The translations under genes and the position numbers were made by a program. DNA of 16,458 nt from Rhodobacteraceae bacterium UBA6141 (lineage in GTDB: Bacteria > Pseudomonadota > Alphaproteobacteria > Rhodobacterales > Rhodobacteraceae), in NCBI GenBank assembly GCA_002423245.1, contig DIVD01000036.1, positions 1 to 16,458 of the forward strand, read 5' to 3'. Below, piece after piece: positions 1 through 6,818 of this stretch; the first letter of the stretch is position 1; each line of letters opens with the position of its first letter. Below the pieces are notes generated by a model. That model did not search any database. It worked only from the letters and a program-made list of their open reading frames with translations, and had not been told where the DNA came from.

Positions 1-215
1 GTGCTGATCGGCGAAGGGTGCCAGCGCACAACGAAAATCAGCGTCTCGACCTCGCCCGAGCCAAAGCCCATGGCGACCTCATCGGCCGTGATCTCGCGCA
101 CCTCGGCCCGCACGGTCAGCAGGTTCTCCCAAGTGGTGCTGACTGCGCCGGAAGCGCCGACAGTCTCGGCCAGCCGCTGCACGGTGATCGTTCGATCCAA
201 TTTGCCTGCGCGCAT
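1..215 (-). CDS. Phage head closure / head-tail joining protein, partial (cut by left edge)
   Basis: An open frame starts at ATG 213-215 and runs off position 1 without a stop, giving 71 visible residues. It begins MRAGKLDRTITVQRLAETVG, followed by TTWENLLTVRAEVREI. The basic 'AGKLDR-ITVQR' opening, then 'W..L.TVRAEV' and an ERxx-like 'ITADEVAMGFGSGEVETLIFVVRW' stretch, is the layout of the Phage_H_T_join (HK97 gp7 / SPP1 gp16-like) family, which seals the connector after DNA packaging. It begins 2 nt after the tail terminator stop, so it belongs to the same operon. The usual family length is about 105-115 aa, so roughly one third is missing off the edge. Family assignment is by motif recall; the frame itself is directly seen. 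Confidence 0.72.
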   Translation of the reverse strand, partial: MRAGKLDRTITVQRLAETVGASGAVSTTWENLLTVRAEVREITADEVAMGFGSGEVETLIFVVRWHPSPIS

Positions 216-217
216 GT

Positions 218-637
218 TCACACCCTCCATCGAAGCACGGCTTCAAGATTGAGCACGCCGTGCGTGTAGCTGTGTTCGGGCTGCGGGTCGCGCATCCAGA
301 CCAGGCTGGGCATGGCGAACTCATCCAGGTCGAAGCCCTCGGTCGCCGGCGCATCGGTCAGCACGGCGCTGACCGCGTGGCCGATGGCCTTGGCGGTGTC
401 GGCGCCATCCTCGATTGCCCAGACGTGCAGGGCCAGCCCGACGCGCGCCACAAGCTGCGAACCCGAGGCCCGGCCTGCATAGGTCACCCGGCCATCTGCG
501 ATGATGATGCACGGCATCCGTTCGGGCCGGGTAGAACCCGCCCGGATATGGTCGGCGGGCACCAGCGCCAGCACCCCGGGCGCGGCGATCAGCGTGGCAC
601 GAACCGCCGTCTGGAAGGCAAGGGTCGGTTCAAGCAT
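218..637 (-). CDS. Phage tail terminator / tail completion protein, DUF3168 family
   Basis: 139 aa starting MLEPTLAFQTAVRATLIAAP at ATG 635-637. The frame is open 45 nt further upstream, but that stretch lies inside the preceding gene and the DUF3168-like pattern begins at this Met. Typical features are the opening 'LQ.AVRA.L.A.pgV.alv..' helix, a central 'RV.LALHVWAIEDGADTAKAIGHAVSAVL' segment, and the closing strand 'GVLNLEAVLRWRV'. DUF3168 proteins (lambda gpU / SPP1 gp17-like) cap the tail tube at the head-proximal end, so the element probably builds a long-tailed particle. The start overlaps the previous stop by 8 nt, consistent with translational coupling. Confidence 0.72.
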   Translation of the reverse strand: MLEPTLAFQTAVRATLIAAPGVLALVPADHIRAGSTRPERMPCIIIADGRVTYAGRASGSQLVARVGLALHVWAIEDGADTAKAIGHAVSAVLTDAPATEGFDLDEFAMPSLVWMRDPQPEHSYTHGVLNLEAVLRWRV

Positions 638-1067
638 CGGTGCCCCCTTTGGCCGCATCCTTGATCGCCTTGCCGATGGCACGGGCGATCCGGCGGCGGC
701 CCTTGTCGCGGGTCAGGCGCTCGGCGGGCAAGAAGAACGGCTTGGCCTCGGCCTTGGCCGTGCCGAACTCGACCAGGTGCGCATAGCGCACCTCGGGGTT
801 GCCCACCGTCACAAGCGCCTGATTCTCGCCGGCCGTGCGCTTGCCGCCGCCCGCCGCATAGGCCGGGGTGGTCTGGCCGGGTGGCGTGACTGTGATACTG
901 TCGATCAACGCCCCGCTGTCGCGCGAACCTTCGGCCAGCGCGCGCATGGTCGCAGCCAGCTCATTGGCGCTCGCCATGATCGCCGGGCGCACCTGTAGGA
1001 CGATCTCACGCGGGATCGCCTGTAGCCGTGCGGCCAGCTTCTTGGACTGATCAGACAGGCTGGACAT
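630..1067 (-). CDS. HK97-gp10-type head-tail/tail component
   Basis: 145 aa from ATG 1065-1067. The N-terminal half is an amphipathic helical region (SDQSKKLAARLQAIPREIVL). The C-terminal half carries the recognisable HK97 gp10 signature, 'YAHLVEFGTAKAEAKPFFLPA' near residues 95-115, where 'HLVEFGT...PFF.PA' is the conserved family motif. The tail is basic (DKGRRRIARAIGKAIKDAAK). HK97-gp10 family proteins sit in the head-tail joining module of siphophages and the Rhodobacter gene transfer agent. The gene overlaps the connector upstream by 17 nt and the tail terminator downstream by 8 nt. Confidence 0.78.
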   Translation of the reverse strand: MSSLSDQSKKLAARLQAIPREIVLQVRPAIMASANELAATMRALAEGSRDSGALIDSITVTPPGQTTPAYAAGGGKRTAGENQALVTVGNPEVRYAHLVEFGTAKAEAKPFFLPAERLTRDKGRRRIARAIGKAIKDAAKGGTDA

Positions 1068-1362
1068 GGCCGGTCAGCGCCTCCCGATGCGAGGCCAGCA
1101 GCTCATGGACGCCGAAGGGGATCATGGCGCCGGACAGGCCGAACACGGCCGCCTCGCGCTGTTCATACCAGTGCGCGGCGAGCTGCAATGCGGCCTCGGT
1201 CAGCGTGGCGGGTAGCGGGTCGATCTCGGTGAGGGCGCGGCCGATATGGGCACCGATCCATTCCTCGGCAGCGGCCAGCTTGTGAGTCAGGAGTGCGTCA
1301 TCAAGATCGTGGTCGATGTTGAGCTGCGCTTTCAGAAGCGGCAGCGGTGTGAGGGCGGTCAT
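1051..1362 (-). CDS. Phage gp6-like head-tail connector (adaptor)
   Basis: 103 aa from ATG 1360-1362, sharing ATGA with the previous stop. The pattern 'LPLLKAQLNIDHDLDDALLTHKLAAAEEWI' (residues ~7-36), followed by a helical 'ATLTEAALQLAAHWYEQREAA' and a Pro/Gly turn near the end, is characteristic of the HK97 gp6 / Phage_connect_1 adaptor. That adaptor forms the ring under the portal. In most siphophages it directly follows the capsid gene. Here five genes separate them. Confidence 0.8.
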   Translation of the reverse strand: MTALTPLPLLKAQLNIDHDLDDALLTHKLAAAEEWIGAHIGRALTEIDPLPATLTEAALQLAAHWYEQREAAVFGLSGAMIPFGVHELLASHREALTGHVQPV

Positions 1363-1724
1363 GCTGCATCCTCCTGATTGTCAGATTCCATTTTATGAAT
1401 GTCTTGCGTGGAGCTTCCCCCGCCGGTCCCCTCGCACCTCTGCAAGTCGAGACATACCCCGGGGTTCTGTGCGGTGGCATCGCCTTCGGGTGCGGGCTGC
1501 GTGGGGGCCGGCTGCTTAGGTTCGCCCGTCACGGCTGCCGGGTTGATCCATGCGTCCTTTGCGGCGCGCCGGGGCATGTTCGGTGGCGTGAAGATGGCAT
1601 CCTTGATCGTCCAGCCGAGGCAGAGGCGCGTGTAGATGCGCGTAGCGGGAACGCCGGTCAGGCGCGCCCATTCGGACAGGGACTTGGTGAGGCCGTTGAA
1701 GGTGGCTGTGGTCGGGGTCTTCAT
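1359..1724 (-). CDS. Small predicted DNA-binding phage protein paired with the HNH nuclease
   Basis: 121 aa. I chose ATG 1722-1724 because it shares ATGA with the HNH stop (1721-1724); the frame is open further upstream only as an antisense-like read-through of the HNH gene. Residues ~12-45 read 'KSLSEWARLTGVPATRIYTR' followed by 'LCLGWTIKDAIFTPPN'. From recall, such 'L.eWAr.tGip..ti..Rl..GW...dA...P' segments occur beside or inside phage HNH proteins and look like a helix-turn-helix. The C-terminal half is low-complexity, rich in Pro, Ala, Gln, Gly and Ser, and probably disordered. Role unknown; helping the neighbouring nuclease recognise DNA is an inference. Confidence 0.6.
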   Translation of the reverse strand: MKTPTTATFNGLTKSLSEWARLTGVPATRIYTRLCLGWTIKDAIFTPPNMPRRAAKDAWINPAAVTGEPKQPAPTQPAPEGDATAQNPGVCLDLQRCEGTGGGSSTQDIHKMESDNQEDAA

Positions 1725-2068
1725 TGGCTGCGCTCCTGTCTTTGCTTCGCGCGGTTGTGGCAAGGGGCACAAAGGCTCTGCCAGTTGCGCCAGTCCCAGA
1801 ACTTCTGCTTGTCGCCACGGTGCGGCTCGATGTGATCGACCAGCGTGGCGGGTGCGCCGCACATGGCGCAGGCTGGGTGGTAGTGCAGCCATTCGAGGCG
1901 GGCTTTCTGCCAGTCGTGGTTGTAGCCGCGCTGCCGGGCCGTGGGGCGGTTTGCATCATGGCGGCGGTTGCGGGCACGGGTGCTGGCAATCTGGCACGGG
2001 CAGCGGGTGCCATGCGCGACGGTGCGGCCGCAGCTGCAGATGTGGGGCGGGCGGGGCATGGCGTTCAC
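1721..2068 (-). CDS. HNH endonuclease
   Basis: 115 aa from ATG 2066-2068, overlapping the upstream stop by 4 nt. A Cys cluster (C11, C13, C23, C25) opens the protein. A classical HNH core follows: C67-x2-C70 'CAMCG', D78-H79 in 'VDHIEP', N95 in 'WRNWQSLC', then C100-x2-C103-H104 'CAPCHNRAK'. His79, Asn95 and His104 are the expected catalytic/metal residues, and the two CxxC pairs bind structural zinc. Phage HNH proteins of this size usually lie next to terminase and help cut DNA during packaging. Here the gene lies inside the structural operon, away from any visible terminase. The zinc and HNH residues are complete, so the enzyme looks functional. Confidence 0.88.
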   Translation of the reverse strand: MNAMPRPPHICSCGRTVAHGTRCPCQIASTRARNRRHDANRPTARQRGYNHDWQKARLEWLHYHPACAMCGAPATLVDHIEPHRGDKQKFWDWRNWQSLCAPCHNRAKQRQERSQ

Positions 2069-2379
2069 CAGAAGGCGATGATGGATGCCGGGTGGTCGGC
2101 ATCGGGATCGTTGCCGAAGGTGCCGGTTGCGTGGACCCGTCGAACGCGGAAAGGATAGACGCGGCGCTGTTCCAGCAGCAGCGTCACGGTCGTGCCATCC
2201 GCGAGGGTCATGCGGACGCTTGCGAACTCGCCCACGCCCGTGACCATGATTGCCCGCGACAGCGCCGGCAGATCGTTGCCATCGTCGGGCGTGACGATGG
2301 CCGCGTTGTCGAAGGGGTCGGCCTTCAGGTCCGGGTAGGTAGCGAAGGGGTCGGATATGGTCATCTGCTCAATCCTCAA
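2065..2379 (-). CDS. Spike base-like protein, resembling the Rhodobacter GTA head-spike base (rcc01079 type)
   Basis: 104 aa from ATG 2377-2379, with a 4-nt overlap on both sides. The layout is 'DPFATYPDLKADPFDNA' followed by 'AIVTPDDGNDLPALSRAIMV', then 'GVGEFASVRMTLADGTTVTL', and near the end 'VYPFRVRRVHATGT...ASIIAFW'. The string VTP.D..DLP...RAi.V...G, then dG.tVT, then P.RVRRV.ATGT and I.A.W is what I recall for the spike base family of R. capsulatus rcc01079. In the GTA that protein anchors head spikes to the capsid. The gene directly follows the gpI-like gene. No spike fibre gene follows; an HNH gene does. Family call is from motif memory and needs a profile search. Confidence 0.58.
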   Translation of the reverse strand: MRIEQMTISDPFATYPDLKADPFDNAAIVTPDDGNDLPALSRAIMVTGVGEFASVRMTLADGTTVTLLLEQRRVYPFRVRRVHATGTFGNDPDADHPASIIAFW

Positions 2380-3038
2380 TCTTTGGGCGCAAAGAGTGCG
2401 CTCAATGGCGTGAAGCTCTTGCCGCCGTCGCTCGATTTGCTGACATCCTCGACATCAAGCCCGCCGGAAATCAGAACCCCGCCGGTGACGACCTCGCCGT
2501 AGACAATCGGGATCGGCGCGCCCTGCCGGGATGAAGCCTCGGGGCCGGTGAACATGAAGCTGTTCTTGGGGTCGATGGAGTTGGAGCCGGTCTTGGTGGC
2601 GGGTGTGAGAAGTTGCGAGACGCCGGCAATCGCCATGGACAGGCCGATGGTGCCGATGGCGGCACCCAGGGTGGTGCTGCCGATGATCGTGCCGCCCAGG
2701 GCCGCCGCGAAGCCGAAGGTGCCGAGCGAGACGCCGATCAGCGCCACGCCGATGACAGCTTTCAGTATGCCCGACCTCTTGGAGCCCTTGATGACCGGCA
2801 GGATATGCAGATCGCCCTTGCCCAGCTTGAACGCCGCGATCTCGTCGAGACCCATTGACTTGCCGCTGTTGATGGTCTTGCCGCGCACGACATGCCAGGT
2901 GCCTTCCGCGATGCGCTCACGGAAGCCCTTGAAGTTGACCGAAAGCGCGCGGATGGTCTCGGCCGCCGTCTCGACCTCAAGCCGGAAGACGGTGCCGAAC
3001 TCCTGCCCGAGGGCGCCGTGAAGATAGATATTACGCAT
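2376..3038 (-). CDS. Lambda gpI-like tail assembly protein
   Basis: 220 aa from ATG 3036-3038. A GGAG Shine-Dalgarno sits 8 nt upstream, inside the end of the previous gene. The N-terminal ~85 residues ('NIYLHGALGQEFG', then 'VETAAETIRALSVNFKGF') form the ubiquitin-like first domain of lambda gpI proteins. The middle (~86-150) is a Gly/Ala/Ile-rich hydrophobic stretch containing 'GVALIGVSLGTFGFAAALGG'. The end carries 'SSRQGAPIPIVYGEVVTGG', the conserved 'QG.PiPiiYG.v..Gg..iS' closing motif. Lambda gpI acts in tail tip assembly just before the host-specificity protein J. A J-like gene would be expected next, but a spike-base-like gene follows. The position straight after capsid and chaperone genes is unusual. 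Confidence 0.78.
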   Translation of the reverse strand: MRNIYLHGALGQEFGTVFRLEVETAAETIRALSVNFKGFRERIAEGTWHVVRGKTINSGKSMGLDEIAAFKLGKGDLHILPVIKGSKRSGILKAVIGVALIGVSLGTFGFAAALGGTIIGSTTLGAAIGTIGLSMAIAGVSQLLTPATKTGSNSIDPKNSFMFTGPEASSRQGAPIPIVYGEVVTGGVLISGGLDVEDVSKSSDGGKSFTPLSALFAPKD

Positions 3039-3041
3039 CGG

Positions 3042-3644
3042 TCATGCTCCTGCGGTGCGCAGGGCATGAAGGCCGGCGCGGTCAAAGTCGGGGTCGAGGC
3101 CGAGGGCGATGTTCTGTGCCCGCTGTTCCTCGTTGTCGGTATCGTCGGGCTTGCCGCCGTGCATGGCTTCCAGCTTGGCGATGTGGCCTGCGAAGGCTTC
3201 GGTGATCTCGGCCGGTGTGGCGTCCAATGTCGCGGCGGGTGCCCAGCACAACCAGCCGGTGCCGATCCGGTAAAGCTCTTGGAAATGTTCCGCCCAGGTG
3301 GTCGGCTTTGCGGCGGGTGCCGTGGGTGTGCTGGTGTCGGCAGTGTCGGGCATGAAGGCGGCAATCAGACTCGACAGCGGGCTTGTGGCGGCCGCAAGGA
3401 ACAGGCCGAGGGGTTGGCCGCCCGCGGCGGAAAGCATGGCCTCTGCGGCGCGCCGGTCGGTTGCGGCGGCGAGGATCACGGCGCGGATTGTTCCTGTGTC
3501 GAGCTGGTCGAGCTTCTGCAAGAGCGGGCCGAAGCCGTCATGCAGACGCTCGACCATGAGTGCGGCCCGCAAGCTGGCGCGAAGGGTCACGGTGTTGCTA
3601 CCGTGGTGCAGATCGAACTCATGCTTGCGGGCCAGCGGGTTCAT
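3042..3644 (-). CDS. Tail assembly chaperone-like protein, possibly two fused chaperone parts
   Basis: 200 aa from ATG 3642-3644, 4 nt after the capsid stop. Residues ~8-95 ('EFDLHHGSNTVTLRASLRAA', then 'DGFGPLLQKLDQLDTGTIRA') have the strand-then-helices look of gpG/GTA gp10-type tail assembly chaperones. After a Thr/Pro/Ala linker (~98-115), residues ~116-165 ('TTWAEHFQELYRIGTGWLCW', then 'APAATLDATPAEITEAFAGH') look like the small second chaperone ORF ('W..L...A.g.lgw.P...w..TP.E...a..g'). Many phages make this second part by ribosomal frameshifting; here one continuous frame covers both. The end is acidic then variable. Chaperone assignment is moderately supported; the two-part reading is an inference. 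Confidence 0.5.
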   Translation of the reverse strand: MNPLARKHEFDLHHGSNTVTLRASLRAALMVERLHDGFGPLLQKLDQLDTGTIRAVILAAATDRRAAEAMLSAAGGQPLGLFLAAATSPLSSLIAAFMPDTADTSTPTAPAAKPTTWAEHFQELYRIGTGWLCWAPAATLDATPAEITEAFAGHIAKLEAMHGGKPDDTDNEEQRAQNIALGLDPDFDRAGLHALRTAGA

Positions 3645-3648
3645 CGGA

Positions 3649-5208
3649 TCAGGCCGCGATCTTCAGCTTCACGAAGCGATCCGGGTGCGTCAGATCGGCG
3701 CCGACGCGCTTGCGGGCGTGGAACCGCACCTGCCCTTTCACCGCCAGCGTGTAGGGGTCGCGAAGGGTCGAGAGGCCCACACGATCCACGATCCGATAGC
3801 CGCCGAAGTCGCCGAAGATCACCGGGTAGCCGTTCGCAACGATGCCGTCCATGTCGGGCATTTCGACAATCGGACGCCCGAGAAGCGTGGAGGCGCCGCC
3901 TGCGGTGATCGGGTCGAGCACCAGATACCGGCCGTTGCCGTCTTTCCACTGGCGGATGGTGCCGAGGGTCTGCCGGTTCATCATCCAGGCGCCCGCCTGC
4001 GCGTAGGTCGTCGCCAGCTTGTGATACATGGCGATCAGCACATCCGCCGGGTTGGCGACAGGGAAGGTCGAGGCGGCGCCGGTCTTGATCTCCTGAATGC
4101 CGTTGGCCGCGGCCATGATGCCCTTCGGCTGGCCGGTGCCGGTGCCCTTCACGAAGGCAAGGCCCTCGGTCTTGGCGAAGGACTCGGCATAGTCGGCCAG
4201 CAGCTCGGCTTCGAGCGAATAGACGTTATCCTCCAGAAGCGCGTTCGACACATCGGTGAAGGTCGCCAGCTCATGCGGGGTCAGCGTCACCTGCTCGAAG
4301 GTCATGCCACTCGCGGTGCGATCATCGCTTTCCGCCGTCCAGGTCGCGGCGGTGCCGGTCACGCGCCGGGGATAGGTGATCTCGGGCGCGCTGATCTGGA
4401 TCACGCGGGCATACTGCCGGATCGGGCTGAACTCGACCAGCAGCTTCAACAGCTCGGTGCCGAACTCGGCCGGGGCCAGATATCCGCCGTTGGCATCGTT
4501 CGAGATTGTCAGTGCCTTCACCTCGTCGGTGCCGAGGCGTTCGACGCCGCGGCGCAGGAACGAACCGAACGCCTTGGCCTCGGTCGAGGGCATCACGGGC
4601 GCGGTGTCGCCGAGGGCGACCTGCGGGCGGGCGGCCTTGGCTTCGATCTGGTCGAGGCGGCGCCGCATGTCGTCGAACGCCTTGGTGTCGATTGCCGGGG
4701 CGTTCGCCGGGGCGGTCGCCGGGATCGTCTGATCTTCGTTTTCCATGGTGGTGTGTTCCTTGTGGGGTGTGGACTTGATGGTGGCGATCCGCGCGCCGGG
4801 GTGCGCGGGCACCGCGACGACACTGATTTCGTGAAGGTCGAGGCTGGTGATTGACCGGCCGCCACGGCGGGGCTGCGCGGCCGTGGTGGCGAAGCCGATG
4901 GACAGGCCCGTCACGGCACCGGCGCGAATCATCGCCCGCGCCTCACGCGCCCGGGCCACATCCTCGACCAGCAGCCGGCCTTTGACGGTCAGGCCCTCGG
5001 GCGTTTCGGCGATCTGATCCCAGACGCCGATCACCTGCATCTGATCGTGGCAAAAGAGCATCGGCACCGAAGCCGGGGCATTGGCGAAGGCGCCCTTTTC
5101 GATCACGTCGCCAACGCGGTCGGCGGTGCCGAAGGGCCATGCGATGCCGGTAATCTCGCCCGCGTCGTCAACCGCAAGGGCGGCCTTGATCTCAAGAATT
5201 TCGGTCAT
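3649..5208 (-). CDS. Fused HK97-type prohead protease and major capsid protein
   Basis: 519 aa from ATG 5206-5208, which shares ATGA with the upstream stop and follows a strong AGGAGG 7 nt away. Residues 1-~145 are a U35-type prohead protease: His54 in 'LFCHDQ', Ser103 in 'VTGLSIGF', Glu127 in 'LHEISVVAVPAHPGA'. A charged/Pro-Ala linker and short coiled coil (~155-205, 'DMRRRLDQIEAKAA') act like a scaffolding delta domain. From ~210 follows an HK97-fold capsid protein: 'SNDANGGYLAPAEFGTELLK', 'TYPRRVTGTAATWTAESDD', 'FVKGTGTGQPKGIMAA', 'AWMMNRQTLGTIRQWKDGNG', 'VIFGDFGGYRIVDR'. Separate protease and capsid genes are usual in HK97; fused forms are known. An ATG at residue 155 has its own ribosome site (see separate entry), so free capsid protein may also be made. 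Confidence 0.9.
   Translation of the reverse strand: MTEILEIKAALAVDDAGEITGIAWPFGTADRVGDVIEKGAFANAPASVPMLFCHDQMQVIGVWDQIAETPEGLTVKGRLLVEDVARAREARAMIRAGAVTGLSIGFATTAAQPRRGGRSITSLDLHEISVVAVPAHPGARIATIKSTPHKEHTTMENEDQTIPATAPANAPAIDTKAFDDMRRRLDQIEAKAARPQVALGDTAPVMPSTEAKAFGSFLRRGVERLGTDEVKALTISNDANGGYLAPAEFGTELLKLLVEFSPIRQYARVIQISAPEITYPRRVTGTAATWTAESDDRTASGMTFEQVTLTPHELATFTDVSNALLEDNVYSLEAELLADYAESFAKTEGLAFVKGTGTGQPKGIMAAANGIQEIKTGAASTFPVANPADVLIAMYHKLATTYAQAGAWMMNRQTLGTIRQWKDGNGRYLVLDPITAGGASTLLGRPIVEMPDMDGIVANGYPVIFGDFGGYRIVDRVGLSTLRDPYTLAVKGQVRFHARKRVGADLTHPDRFVKLKIAA
4744..4761 (-). promoter_or_regulatory. Internal ribosome binding site and in-frame ATG for the capsid part of the fusion
   Basis: Within the protease-capsid gene, AAGGAA (4756-4761 on the minus strand) lies 9 nt upstream of an in-frame ATG (4744-4746), codon 155. 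The product would start MENEDQTIPATAP and hold the linker plus the whole capsid domain (365 aa), leaving out the protease. The site lies exactly at the domain boundary. This would allow a low protease : high capsid ratio from one gene. Seen: motif, spacing and frame. Inferred: that it is used. Confidence 0.5.
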
Positions 5209-5525
5209 GCGGTGGCCTCCTGCGGCGCGGCGCCGCCCCAGCGAACGTCCAGAATGTCGAGGGCGAGGGGGAAGGTCTCGGCCATCGGCCGGTTGCGGGC
5301 GTAGGTGTCGGTGAGGCGCATGGCCGCTTCCGGGGCAAGGCCGCCGCCGATCAGGCCCAGGTGGATGATCGCGACCAGATCGGCGACATGGAACTGTGCC
5401 GCGACAAGGCGCAGATAGAGGGCGCCGATACCGATGCCGGTGAGGCGCTCAAGCTCGGCGATCATGGGATCGGTCAGCGCGAAGCTGTGCGGGCCGTCGC
5501 CGAAGAAGGCGGTGTGCGTGATCAT
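5205..5525 (-). CDS. GTA gp10-like small tail protein (gene transfer agent family)
   Basis: 106 aa from ATG 5523-5525, overlapping both neighbours by 4 nt. It opens with a short strand region ('TAFFGDGPHSFALTDPMIAE'), then 'LERLTGIGIGALYLRLVAAQ', 'HVADLVAIIHLGLIGGGLAP' and a final helix ('MAETFPLALDILDVRWGG'). The pattern 'f.Lt...i.eLE..tG.gIgaL..R......hvaDl..ii.lGLiGGG..p.eA' fits the gene-transfer-agent gp10 / Phage_TAC_11 family. Its members are small tail tube or tail chaperone-like proteins. In the GTA cluster gp10 comes after the major tail protein; here it sits between portal and protease, so the assignment is by pattern and not by position. Confidence 0.6.
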   Translation of the reverse strand: MITHTAFFGDGPHSFALTDPMIAELERLTGIGIGALYLRLVAAQFHVADLVAIIHLGLIGGGLAPEAAMRLTDTYARNRPMAETFPLALDILDVRWGGAAPQEATA

Positions 5526-6730
5526 GCGGGCACCTCTGTATCCGGTGCGGCGGGTGCGCCGCTCGTGGTGTAGGGATTTTGAAGAACATCACCGCCGGGC
5601 AGCGGCGGCAGGTTCAGGCCCGCCCGAACCTCATTGGCGGTGATCGAGCCCATGCTGCGATACTGGCCGTATGCGGCGGCACGGGCGGCCGTATCTGTCG
5701 TGGTCAGATCGTCGGTGATGAACTCGACGTAATGCGCGGCCCGCTCTTCAGGGGTCAGAAGCGCGCGGGAATAGGCCCAGCCCCAGGTGGTCAGCCATGG
5801 CTTGAGTGTGACTTGCAGGAATTGCCGGGACATTTCCTCGGTGTTCGCCCAGGTGCCACGGGTCAATTCAAAGATCATTGTCGGCGGGACGCGAAACACA
5901 CGGGCGATTTCACGGATCTGTTCGAGGCGGTTTTCGGCGAATTGCGCATCGGCGAGCGTCAGCGAAAGCTGCTGATATTCGAGGCCCTCGTCGAGAACGG
6001 CGGTGCCGCCCGCGCTGCGTCCGCTATGGGTGTTGAACCAGCTCGCGGCGAGCTTCCTTTTCGCGTCAATGTCCATAACCTTGGGCGAACGAATGATGCC
6101 CGAGGGTCGGCCGCCATTGGCGAAAAGCTGGCCGATATGGCTTTCAAATGCGAGTGCCAGGGCAATGGCTTCGCGCCCGAGCGTGATGGGTGACACGCCG
6201 CCGAACGGCTGAACGTGCAGAACGTCGCGGTAATCGTAGCGCCGTTGCCCGGCATCGGTCGAGACAATATAAAACGGCTCGCCATCGGATTCGTGGCGCG
6301 GGCTGACACGGGCCGGGTCGAGGCGCTGCAATTCAAGCGGCTGGCCGTTCGCGTTCCGCACCACGAATGCGAAGCCGCCCTTGTCATTCAACAGCGCGTC
6401 GGTGGTGATCGCGGTGCGCAGACCTTGGGCGCTGGTCCATTCATTTGCCTCGTCATGGATCAGACGAAAGGCGGGGTGGTCGGTTGCCGCCGCCTTGCCG
6501 TTGCGCAGATAGAGCTTCGCGGGCAAGGCGCCGATTGTCTCGGCGATCAGCGCCACGGCGCAGGCCACGGCGGGAACGCGCATGGCGCTGGACGGGCTGA
6601 CCTGCATACCGGAAGCGGTCGGCATTCCGCCGAACAGCGCCAGCGCCTCGGGGTCGCTCAATGAGAGCGCCTTGGCCTCGGCTTTGAAGCCGAGGGCGCG
6701 CCGGATACTCGTGATGCCGAAAGATGCCAT
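5522..6730 (-). CDS. HK97-family phage portal protein
   Basis: 402 aa from ATG 6728-6730; only a weak GGGA lies 8 nt upstream. Family features are an N-terminal segment 'MRVPAVACAVALIAETIGAL' followed by 'PAKLYLRNG' (~46-75), 'DRPA/DHPAFRLIHDEANEW' (~80-92), a 'LNDKGGFAFVVRNANGQPLE' strand pair (~113-132), a 'VLHVQPFGGVSPI' segment, a long clip/stem region, 'EIARVFRVPPTMIF' (~272-285), and a helical crown containing 'LTPEERAAHYVEF'. The dodecameric portal is the DNA gate of the capsid. The Pro/Ala C-terminus is disordered. Length is normal (about 380-430 aa). It is the first gene of the structural operon, 88 bp after the integrase stop, with no terminase gene before it. Confidence 0.92.
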   Translation of the reverse strand: MASFGITSIRRALGFKAEAKALSLSDPEALALFGGMPTASGMQVSPSSAMRVPAVACAVALIAETIGALPAKLYLRNGKAAATDHPAFRLIHDEANEWTSAQGLRTAITTDALLNDKGGFAFVVRNANGQPLELQRLDPARVSPRHESDGEPFYIVSTDAGQRRYDYRDVLHVQPFGGVSPITLGREAIALALAFESHIGQLFANGGRPSGIIRSPKVMDIDAKRKLAASWFNTHSGRSAGGTAVLDEGLEYQQLSLTLADAQFAENRLEQIREIARVFRVPPTMIFELTRGTWANTEEMSRQFLQVTLKPWLTTWGWAYSRALLTPEERAAHYVEFITDDLTTTDTAARAAAYGQYRSMGSITANEVRAGLNLPPLPGGDVLQNPYTTSGAPAAPDTEVPA

Positions 6731-6818
6731 GTCGCTGATCCCATGAAGTCCTTGGAATCAAAATGGGAATCGGCGGAGTCGGCGGCAATAGCCTGATCAT
6801 TTTTAATTATCGGCGCGA
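6731..6818. other. 88-bp gap between integrase and portal genes
   Basis: The only space before the structural operon. It is AT-rich at the integrase side (6791-6818) and mixed elsewhere. No ORF of note. On the minus strand an AAGGA and a weak GGGA precede the portal ATG, but I see no convincing -35/-10 pair. The operon may be read through from the integrase transcript or start from a phage-type promoter that I cannot identify. Confidence 0.5.

Noticed and set aside
3298..4854. Long plus-strand open frame opposite the capsid gene (518 codons)
   Set aside because: Exact antisense to the protease-capsid gene, no recognisable domain, composition of a shadow frame.
1..6730. The structural operon as the chromosomal gene transfer agent cluster itself
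   Set aside because: Gene order differs strongly from the conserved GTA cluster, protease and capsid are fused, HNH and gpI-like genes are present, and an active-looking integrase is adjacent; it looks like a prophage or satellite with some GTA-related families.
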